A stretch of DNA of 64,000 nucleotides from Flagellimonas myxillae (GTDB taxonomy: Bacteria > Bacteroidota > Bacteroidia > Flavobacteriales > Flavobacteriaceae), in the NCBI RefSeq assembly GCF_023502235.1, contig NZ_JAMFLY010000002.1, positions 620,001-684,000 on the forward strand, given 5' to 3'. Each line of letters starts with the position of its first letter. Position 1 is the stretch's first letter. A program made the translations under genes and the position numbers. The notes under the pieces are model-generated. The model did not search any database. It was not told where the DNA came from and was given only the letters and a program-made list of their open reading frames with translations. Below are positions 54,913 through 61,954 of the stretch, piece by piece.

Positions 54913-56043
54913 TTAGATTGCTTGTTTAACACCATCCCCGATGGCTACCGTAAATGGACTGAGTTGGATGTTGAATTCTTTGAAATACGCTTCCGAACAG
55001 GCTGCAATGAATGCTTCTTCCGAATCCTTGTGCACCAAGTTGATGGTGCAGCCTCCGAAGCCGCCGCCCATCATTCTTGCACCTATAACGCCATCAAATT
55101 CCTTGGCAACCTCCACCAAAAAATCCAGTTCTTTACAACTTACTTCATAGAGATTGCTCAGTCCATCGTGGGACTCAAAGAGCTTTTGTCCAAAAGTAAT
55201 CAAATCTCCAGCTTGGAGTGCGTCGCTTGCGGTGATTGTCCTGTTATTTTCCTGAACAACATATAAGAGTCGATTATAGGTCTTGGGTGGTAAACTGGAT
55301 TTCAATTCTTGGATGATATCCACGGGTACCTGGGCTAAAATTGTTTGTTCTGGATATTTGTTTTGAACAGACTTTAGTCCATTTTCGCATTCTTGGCGAC
55401 GAAGGTTGTACTCACTAGTAGCCAAATTATGGGAGACGTTTGTGTTCAGCAATACAATGGAATATGGACCCAGATCAGCAGGAACATATTGAAAAGACAA
55501 GTCGTTACAGTCCAAGCGAATGAGTTTTCCCTTTTTACCCCGGACCACGGCAAATTGGTCCATAATTCCGCATTTGGTTCCTACATAATGATGTTCGGCA
55601 TCCCGCGCCATTGTAATGATCTCGTCATCCGTAAGTCCAATGGAAAAAAGGGTGTCCAGGCCTTTGGCCACGCCACATTCCAAAGCTGCGGAGGAACTCA
55701 CCCCAGAACCAATTGGGAGGTCGCTCTCCACCACACAATCAAATCCTTGGATTTTGCCCGGATAAGCCTGACATATAAAATGGACTACGCCTAAAAAGTA
55801 ATTGTGCCATTCCTGTTCACTCACTTCAACCTTGTTGATGTCAAACTGAAAATGGGCATCGAAATTTTTGGAGTAACAGTTACATGTGGAGCTGTTGTTT
55901 TTTCTAAAGTGTAGCTTCACTTTTAAATTGATTGCCGCTGGGAGGACTTGGCCTCCATTGTAATCCAAATGTTCCCCGATCAAATTAATTCGTCCGGGAG
56001 ATTGGATAAGTACTTCAGCTTCAAAATCTTTGTGGTTGGACAT
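54913..56043 (-). CDS. galK: Galactokinase
   Basis: The 376-residue GHMP kinase phosphorylates D-galactose at C1. The galactokinase signature GRINLIGEHLDYNGGQVLPA is near residue 16, the ATP loop SDLPIGSGVSSSAALECGVA near 108, and a C-terminal MMGGGFGGCTINLVHK closes the nucleotide site. It begins the operon galK-galT-FGE. The 231-nt region upstream contains a TATTGGTCG stretch on the plus strand, partly like the elements at 42931 and 44878. Confidence 0.97.
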   Translation of the reverse strand: MSNHKDFEAEVLIQSPGRINLIGEHLDYNGGQVLPAAINLKVKLHFRKNNSSTCNCYSKNFDAHFQFDINKVEVSEQEWHNYFLGVVHFICQAYPGKIQGFDCVVESDLPIGSGVSSSAALECGVAKGLDTLFSIGLTDDEIITMARDAEHHYVGTKCGIMDQFAVVRGKKGKLIRLDCNDLSFQYVPADLGPYSIVLLNTNVSHNLATSEYNLRRQECENGLKSVQNKYPEQTILAQVPVDIIQELKSSLPPKTYNRLLYVVQENNRTITASDALQAGDLITFGQKLFESHDGLSNLYEVSCKELDFLVEVAKEFDGVIGARMMGGGFGGCTINLVHKDSEEAFIAACSEAYFKEFNIQLSPFTVAIGDGVKQAI

Positions 56044-56215
56044 GCTATACGATGGATTTGTATCGGTATGGGTAATTGTTGCTTATTCCGAGGCTAATTT
56101 CAAGTTTTTTTTGCTATTGGTCGCCTTAATATTCTCAAAAAAAGATTTGATTTTGTGATTTCGTCGTTTTAAAGACGTTGGGATGCCATAATTATGCAGT
56201 CATCCAGATGGTGTC

Positions 56216-56243
56216 AAAAAAAAACAGCCCATGATGGGCTGTT
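56216..56243 (-). terminator. Terminator after the YegP-like gene
   Basis: AACAGCCC (56223-56230) and GGGCTGTT (56236-56243) form an 8-bp stem with an ATGAT loop. Read on the minus strand it is followed by a T tract (A run at 56216-56224). It ends the YegP-like transcript 32 nt past its stop. Confidence 0.88.
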
Positions 56244-56274
56244 CCTAAAACATTGAATTTTAATGTTTATGCGT

Positions 56275-56604
56275 TTATGAGTTGTCCTCAGTATCTGCAC
56301 CAGGGGCATTGCTTTTAACGGATGCAATCCCATTTTCCATAGCCGAAGTACTGGAGTACATTTCACTTGCCCCAATAACTTGTCCGTTGGAGGCCTTTAG
56401 GTTGAAATAAGGACTTCCGTCTTTGGCAGTTTTTCTGTCGTATCGATTGTCATCTTGGGAATTTGTTTTAACGGATTCAATCCCGTTTTCGCAAGCAGCC
56501 TTGGTGGTGTATGCTTCACTGCTAAGAATTACTTGGCCGTTGCCTGCTTTTAAATTGAACCTAAATTGCCCTGATTTGTCTGTTTTAATTTCGAATTTAC
56601 CCAT
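56275..56604 (-). CDS. YegP-like DUF1508 protein (two-repeat)
   Basis: The 109-residue protein consists of two ~48-residue DUF1508 repeats: FEIKTDKSGQFRFNLKAGNG, QVILSSEAYTTKAACENGIE and again SPYFNLKASNGQVIGASEMY, SSTSAMENGIASVKSNAPGA. Each repeat folds as a small beta-beta-beta-alpha unit. The cellular role of YegP proteins is unknown. It is cytoplasmic and monocistronic: its own terminator follows, and the next genes on both sides are unrelated. Confidence 0.93.
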   Translation of the reverse strand: MGKFEIKTDKSGQFRFNLKAGNGQVILSSEAYTTKAACENGIESVKTNSQDDNRYDRKTAKDGSPYFNLKASNGQVIGASEMYSSTSAMENGIASVKSNAPGADTEDNS

Positions 56605-56887
56605 GGTGTAGTATTTTTTAATTGTAATAAAACTAAGTTTTTTATTAAAACTATGCTAATAAGACACAGCAATATTTTGGAAGTCACAAAAGAATATCAA
56701 ATTAGGTGCAAACCTTGAGGGAAGCCCATTTCTGGGAGAATATATCCAAAAGACCTACCGTTGAATTGCGAATCTCGTAAAAAGACTGGGATTTTGATCA
56801 TGTTCTTGAAATCACCGTTCAGAAGGGTTACATTAGATTGTTAATTAGATCAACAAAAGGAGATTCGTTTAAAATTCCTTTTCTTCC

Positions 56888-57892
56888 ATGAAATATATCG
56901 TTTGCGAGCAGCCAGGGACTTTTAGTTTGAAGCAAAAATCAATGCCCAAAAGAAAACAAGGTGAAGCCTTGTTGAAAGTGCACAAAATTGGAGTATGTGG
57001 AACCGATATACATGCTTATGGTGGCAACCAAGCCTTTTTTACCTACCCCAGGATTTTGGGCCATGAATTGGCCTGCGAAGTGGTGGAAGTGGATGAGGAC
57101 AATAGGGTCAAGGTAGGGGACCAAGTTGTAGTAGTGCCCTATATTAATTGCGGAAATTGTATTGCCTGCAAGAATGGAAAAACCAACTGTTGTTCAAACA
57201 TAAAGGTAATCGGGGTACATGCGGATGGTGGAATGCAGGAGTACATTACCGTGCGTACGGATTTGCTACTAAAAGCAAACCATCTTTCCCATGATCAAAT
57301 GGCCATTGTGGAACCTCTGGCCATAGGAGCGCATGCGTTAAGAAGGGCCAACCTACAAAAAGGGGAGTACGTTGTTGTTATGGGCTGTGGGCCCATCGGT
57401 ATAGGAATGCTCAAGCTTGCCCAGCTTGCCGGGGCCATTCCAATTGCGTTGGATATGAACCCGAACAGGCTTCAATTCGTTCTGGATGAAATAGGAATCG
57501 AACACATGGTAAATGTATCGGACAACCCTGTGGAACAGGTGGGTCAAATTACTGGGGGCGATTTTGCAACTGCTGTGTTTGACGCCACAGGGAACCAAAA
57601 AGCCCTGGAAAGCGGACCGGATTACATGGCCCATGGCGGACGATATGTCTTGGTAGGTCTGTCCAAGGTGGACCTCACCTTTAACCATCCGAAGATCCAT
57701 GCCAAGGAGAGCTCCATCCTCTGCAGTAGAAATGCCACTTTGGAAGATTTTGAATACGTAATGAATACCATAGAAATCTTTCCGACCAGCTCGTTTATTA
57801 CCCACGTTGCGGATTTTGACCAGATGATCGCACAATTTGACAGTTGGACAAAACCAGAAACAGGAGTGATCAAGGCCATGATCCAGCTTTAG
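56888..57892 (+). CDS. Zinc-dependent dehydrogenase, probably L-galactonate 5-dehydrogenase type
   Basis: The 334-residue medium-chain dehydrogenase has the catalytic zinc site (GVCGTDIHAYGGNQAFFTYP, GHELACEVVEV), the four-Cys structural zinc site (NCGNCIACKNGKTNCC) and an NAD loop (VVVMGCGPIGIGMLKLAQ). From memory, the motif GTDIHAxGGNQxFFxYPR and the C-terminal SRNATxEDF resemble E. coli YjjN/LgoD, which oxidises L-galactonate to D-tagaturonate. The two downstream genes then use tagaturonate and altronate, which fits. L-fuconate or another aldonate remains possible. It opens a four-gene operon with gaps of 29, -4 and -11 nt. Confidence 0.85.
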   Translation: MKYIVCEQPGTFSLKQKSMPKRKQGEALLKVHKIGVCGTDIHAYGGNQAFFTYPRILGHELACEVVEVDEDNRVKVGDQVVVVPYINCGNCIACKNGKTNCCSNIKVIGVHADGGMQEYITVRTDLLLKANHLSHDQMAIVEPLAIGAHALRRANLQKGEYVVVMGCGPIGIGMLKLAQLAGAIPIALDMNPNRLQFVLDEIGIEHMVNVSDNPVEQVGQITGGDFATAVFDATGNQKALESGPDYMAHGGRYVLVGLSKVDLTFNHPKIHAKESSILCSRNATLEDFEYVMNTIEIFPTSSFITHVADFDQMIAQFDSWTKPETGVIKAMIQL

Positions 57893-57921
57893 TATGAAAC
57901 CAACCAAAAACCAAATATAAA

Positions 57922-59580
57922 ATGAGCGTTAAAAGTTCATACATACAAATTGACCCACGCGACAACATTATTGTGGCGATCACTGATCTGCCCAAAGGCC
58001 TACAGGTGCAGATAGGTGGGCATTCCCTGATATTGGGAGAAGACATCAAGGCAAAACACAAGTTTGCGCTTAACGATTTTCAAGTAGGTGATGAGATTTA
58101 TATGTACGGAGTCTTGGTGGGCAAGGCCACTTTGCCCATTCTAACTGGGACAGGTATCAACACGAATAATGTAAAACATGCTTCGGCCCAGTTCGAAAAC
58201 AAAAATCACCAATACCAATGGAGCGGCCCAGATGCTTCCAAGTTCAAGGGAAACACCTTTCTAGGATATCATAGGGAAGACGGGCGCGTAGGCACCCGTA
58301 ACAATTGGCTGGTAATACCGCTCGTTTTTTGTGAAAACCGCAATATTGACGTGCTGGAAAGTGCCTTGAGTGCATCTCTGGGTTATCCTTCCAGAAAGGA
58401 CTATGGAGTAAATACCCAAGCCCTGGTGGACAATTATAAGAATGGGGCTACGGAAGAGGAACTTTTTAAGGTATCGCTCCATTTAAGCCAGGAGGAAGTG
58501 ACCCAAAAGAGGGTCTTTCCCAACGTGGACGGCATAAAATTTTTAAGGCACGACGGTGGGTGTGGAGGCATTCGACAAGATTCCGAAGTGCTTTGTAAAT
58601 TATTGGCAGGGTATATCACCCACCCTAATACGGCAGGTGCCACGGTGTTGAGCCTAGGATGTCAAAACGCCCAAATTGAAATATTACAGAAATACATCAA
58701 GGAGATAAGTCCAAATTACGATAGGCCGGTATTCTATTTGGAGCAACAAGAGAGCAAAAGCGAGCGGGATTTTATAGAGACCGCGGTCAAAAAAACCTTT
58801 GTGGGCATGTCCAAGGCCAATGGGACAAATAGGAAACCTGCACCCGTGAGCAAATTGGTATTGGGATTGGAGTGTGGTGGCTCGGATGGGTTTTCGGGTA
58901 TTTCGGCGAATCCTGCCCTGGGCTACGCCTCAGACCTTTTGGTGTCGCTGGGCGGTTCCGCGGTGTTGTCCGAATTTCCAGAGCTCAATGGGGTGGAACA
59001 AGAACTCATCAATAGATGTGAGTCTGAAAAAGATGCCCAAAAATTCACGGAACTCATGCGTTCCTATTCCGATGCTGCTGTGGCCGTGGGTTCGGGTTTT
59101 GAAAACAACCCCTCTCCCGGAAACATCAAGGATGGCCTAATTACCGACGCCATGAAATCCGCAGGGGCTGCGAAAAAAGGAGGCACCTCCCCGGTGGTGG
59201 GTGTTTTGGACTATGCAGAGCCGGTTACCCAACCTGGTTTAAACCTATTGTGTACCCCTGGCAACGATGTGGAAAGCACCACGGGTTTGGCCGGATCGGG
59301 TTGCAACATGATTGTGTTTACCACAGGTCTGGGTACCCCGACGGGAAATCCATTGGCACCCGTATTAAAAATGTCCAGTAATACCAAGCTCTACGAAAAG
59401 ATGACCGATATTATTGATTTGAATGCTGGAACCGTAATAAGTGGGGAGCATTCAATAGAAGACATGGGGGAGCATATTCTGGAACACATAATTAAAGTGG
59501 CCAGTGGAAGCACTTTGGCCAAGGCCGAGATCAATGGTCAAAATGATTTTATACCCTGGAAAAGAGGAATATCCCTATGA
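57922..59580 (+). CDS. uxaA: Altronate dehydratase (UxaA family)
   Basis: The 552-residue enzyme has an N-terminal SAF-type domain (about 10-95; DPRDNIIVAITDLPKGLQVQ) and the large UxaA catalytic part (GYHREDGRVGTRNNWLVIPL, HDGGCGGIRQDSEVLCKLLA, LGLECGGSDGFSGISANPAL, GCNMIVFTTGLGTPTGNPLA). It removes water from D-altronate to give 2-keto-3-deoxy-D-gluconate; conserved Cys and His residues of HDGGCGG and LECGG hold the iron. Galactarate/altronate family members can accept related sugar acids, so the substrate rests on context. It lies 29 nt after the dehydrogenase and its stop overlaps uxaB. Confidence 0.93.
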   Translation: MSVKSSYIQIDPRDNIIVAITDLPKGLQVQIGGHSLILGEDIKAKHKFALNDFQVGDEIYMYGVLVGKATLPILTGTGINTNNVKHASAQFENKNHQYQWSGPDASKFKGNTFLGYHREDGRVGTRNNWLVIPLVFCENRNIDVLESALSASLGYPSRKDYGVNTQALVDNYKNGATEEELFKVSLHLSQEEVTQKRVFPNVDGIKFLRHDGGCGGIRQDSEVLCKLLAGYITHPNTAGATVLSLGCQNAQIEILQKYIKEISPNYDRPVFYLEQQESKSERDFIETAVKKTFVGMSKANGTNRKPAPVSKLVLGLECGGSDGFSGISANPALGYASDLLVSLGGSAVLSEFPELNGVEQELINRCESEKDAQKFTELMRSYSDAAVAVGSGFENNPSPGNIKDGLITDAMKSAGAAKKGGTSPVVGVLDYAEPVTQPGLNLLCTPGNDVESTTGLAGSGCNMIVFTTGLGTPTGNPLAPVLKMSSNTKLYEKMTDIIDLNAGTVISGEHSIEDMGEHILEHIIKVASGSTLAKAEINGQNDFIPWKRGISL

Positions 59581-61055
59581 ACGATCAGTTGAACAGAAAA
59601 ACGGTTCAGGCAAATACGTATCCAATCCGAATCCTTCAATTTGGGGAAGGTAATTTTCTTAGGGCCTTTGCAGATTGGATGGTTCATGAAATGAACCAAA
59701 AGGCAAATTTTGAAGCCGGGGTGGCGGTAGTGCAGCCCATAGACCGCGGGTTGATAGATATGCTCAATGGGCAAGATGGACTGTACACCCTCTATTTAAA
59801 TGGCATAAAGAATGGCAGGGCGCAGAGCAAACATCAGGTGATCGATTGCATACAAAAGGGTATTGATCCCTATGCAAACTATTCGGAATATCTGGAAGAA
59901 GCAACCAATCCCGAGCTCAGGTTTGTGTTTTCAAATACTACGGAAGCAGGAATCTCGTACAATCCCGACGATAAATTTGGAGATGCGCCTCCAAGCAGTT
60001 TTCCAGGTAAACTGACAGTATTTCTGCATCATCGGTTCCTGCATTTTAAAGGAACTCCAGACAATAAGGGACTCATCATCATTCCATGTGAATTGATCGA
60101 CAGGAATGGGGATAACCTGAAGAAGATTATTTTGCAATATGCCCAAAATTGGAATTTGGGAGCGGACTTTATAGCGTGGATAAACAAGGAGAATATATTC
60201 TGCAATACCTTGGTTGATAGAATTGTTCCGGGCTATCCCAAGGCCAAAATGGATGCAATTACCAAAGAATTGGGATATCACGACAACTTGGTCGTGGAAG
60301 GAGAGATGTTCCACCTCTGGGTCATTGAAGGGCCTGAAAGCGTAAAGCGCGAATTCCCAGCACAAACCGCAGGCTTGAACGTTATTTTTACCGATAATAT
60401 GAAGCCCTATAGGACCCGAAAGGTCCGCATTTTAAACGGGGCACATACCAGTTTGGTTCCGGTTGGGTATCTATTCGGGATAGACAAGGTTCGCGAGTCC
60501 ATCGAGGATAAAACAGTGGGGCGATTTTTAAAGGATGCCATTTTTGGCGAAATCTGTCCTACTTTGGAATTGCCCACAGATGAACTTCATGCGTTTGCCA
60601 ATGATGTATTGGACAGGTTCCGCAATCCTTATTTGGAACATGCCCTGATCTCCATTTCCCTTAACTCCATATCCAAATACAAGACCCGGGTTTTGCCCTC
60701 AGTATTGGGATATATCCAAAAAGAACAGAAATTGCCAAAACGGTTGTTGTTCTCTTTGGCCGCGCTCATCGTTTTTTACAAAGGGGACAGGAATGGAGAG
60801 ACTATCCCATTGAACGATAGTCAGGAGTTTTTGGACTTTTTTGCCAAACAATGGGCTTCGAATGCGAACAATTTACAGGTATTGACCCACGAAGTGCTTT
60901 CGAAAGAAGATTTTTGGGGATTGGACCTTACCAAATATGAAGGTTTGGAGGCTGAAGTTCTGTACAATCTTCAACAAATAACCACGCACGGAATGAAGAC
61001 CGCTTTGGACAAATTCCTGGATTCAAACTTTAATACCCAAGAGAATGATAATTGA
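59577..61055 (+). CDS. uxaB: Tagaturonate reductase (altronate oxidoreductase)
   Basis: The 492-residue enzyme belongs to the polyol/mannitol dehydrogenase superfamily. The NAD-binding start is IRILQFGEGNFLRAFADWMV, followed by FVFSNTTEAGISYN, IIIPCELIDRNGDNLKKIIL and the active-site Lys region TRKVRILNGAHTSLVPVGYL. It reduces D-tagaturonate to D-altronate. No UxaC isomerase is encoded nearby, so tagaturonate probably comes from the preceding dehydrogenase rather than from galacturonate. Start ATG overlaps the uxaA stop by 4 nt. Confidence 0.94.
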   Translation: MNDQLNRKTVQANTYPIRILQFGEGNFLRAFADWMVHEMNQKANFEAGVAVVQPIDRGLIDMLNGQDGLYTLYLNGIKNGRAQSKHQVIDCIQKGIDPYANYSEYLEEATNPELRFVFSNTTEAGISYNPDDKFGDAPPSSFPGKLTVFLHHRFLHFKGTPDNKGLIIIPCELIDRNGDNLKKIILQYAQNWNLGADFIAWINKENIFCNTLVDRIVPGYPKAKMDAITKELGYHDNLVVEGEMFHLWVIEGPESVKREFPAQTAGLNVIFTDNMKPYRTRKVRILNGAHTSLVPVGYLFGIDKVRESIEDKTVGRFLKDAIFGEICPTLELPTDELHAFANDVLDRFRNPYLEHALISISLNSISKYKTRVLPSVLGYIQKEQKLPKRLLFSLAALIVFYKGDRNGETIPLNDSQEFLDFFAKQWASNANNLQVLTHEVLSKEDFWGLDLTKYEGLEAEVLYNLQQITTHGMKTALDKFLDSNFNTQENDN

Positions 61056-61872
61056 TTCCCATCAGCATTTTTGGAACTATGATGCCGAGAGGCATGCTTG
61101 GATAGATGATGAAATGGCAAACATCCGGCGTAGCTTTCTACCCGAGGAACTGAAGAAAACCTATGCGGAAAACAACATCGATGGCTGTGTGGCCGTACAA
61201 GCCGACCAAACTTTGGAGGAAACCGATTTTTTGTTGGACCTCGCCTCTGGGAACGATTTCGTGAAAGGAGTTGTGGGATGGGTGGATTTAAGGAGCATTT
61301 CAGTGGAAGAAGACTTGGAAAAATACCAAGGAAACCCATTCCTAAAAGGATGGAGGCATATTGTACAAGGGGAGCAAGACCATAACTTTTTACTACGACC
61401 CAACTTCACAAATGGGATTTCGCTTTTGGAGAAATATGGCTATACCTACGACATCTTGGTATTTCCCCATCAATTGGGTGCGGTCCTGGAATTTGTGAAG
61501 CAATTTCCCAACCAAAAGTTTGTGATTGACCATATAGCCAAGCCGTATATCAAGGATGGTTACTATGACGGATGGGCCGTGCTCATGCAAAAAATTGCAG
61601 AACATGAAAATGTACATTGCAAACTTTCGGGAATGGTAACTGAAGCGGACTACAAAAATTGGGAAGCTGATCAATTTACCCGCTATATCAATCTGGTGCT
61701 AGAGGCCTTTGGCCCCAAACGGATCATGTACGGTTCCGATTGGCCGGTATGTCTGGTGGCAGCAAGCTATCAACAGGCAATGCAGTTGACCACGGATGCA
61801 ATTTCCGGCTTAAGTGAAAACGAGCGGAATCAAATAATGGGAACCAATGCCTTAGCATTTTATAACTTGTAA
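61045..61872 (+). CDS. COG3618 amidohydrolase-superfamily sugar lactonase
   Basis: The 275-residue TIM-barrel protein has the metal motif MIIDSHQHFWNYD (HxH), VVGWVDLRS, KFVIDHIAKPYIKDG, VHCKLSGMVTEADY and YGSDWPVCLV with the catalytic Asp. COG3618 members hydrolyse L-fucono-, L-rhamnono- or L-galactonolactones. In this operon it would open the lactone that an L-galactose (or L-fucose) dehydrogenase makes, giving the aldonate for the first gene. That sugar dehydrogenase is not in the window. The gene overlaps uxaB by 11 nt. Confidence 0.88.
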   Translation: MIIDSHQHFWNYDAERHAWIDDEMANIRRSFLPEELKKTYAENNIDGCVAVQADQTLEETDFLLDLASGNDFVKGVVGWVDLRSISVEEDLEKYQGNPFLKGWRHIVQGEQDHNFLLRPNFTNGISLLEKYGYTYDILVFPHQLGAVLEFVKQFPNQKFVIDHIAKPYIKDGYYDGWAVLMQKIAEHENVHCKLSGMVTEADYKNWEADQFTRYINLVLEAFGPKRIMYGSDWPVCLVAASYQQAMQLTTDAISGLSENERNQIMGTNALAFYNL

Positions 61873-61882
61873 CCTCATCTCC

Positions 61883-61918
61883 AGGGCAGTTTTTGTAGAC
61901 TGAATAACTAACTGCCCT
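61883..61918. terminator. Hairpin between convergent genes
   Basis: AGGGCAGTT (61883-61891) pairs with AACTGCCCT (61910-61918) around an 18-nt loop. It lies in the 82-nt gap between the lactonase gene and the convergent GH29 gene. Neither side has a proper T tract, so it may be only a weak or Rho-assisted bidirectional terminator. Confidence 0.4.
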
Positions 61919-61954
61919 AGTGATGAAGCATAGGGTCAAACGGAATAATCCTAT

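Noticed and set aside
56119..56127. TATTGGTCG upstream of galK as a fourth LytTR element
   Set aside because: Only the first six core bases (TGGTCG) match; the following AA and spaced TT are missing.
56700..56790. Short 24-codon protein-like stretch (REAHFWENISKRP) upstream of the dehydrogenase gene
   Set aside because: Preceded by an in-frame stop and without a start or family match; chance reading in a 283-nt spacer in which I see no other gene.
57353..57907. 184-codon open frame antisense to the Zn-dehydrogenase
   Set aside because: A shadow of the real gene, with no recognisable motif.
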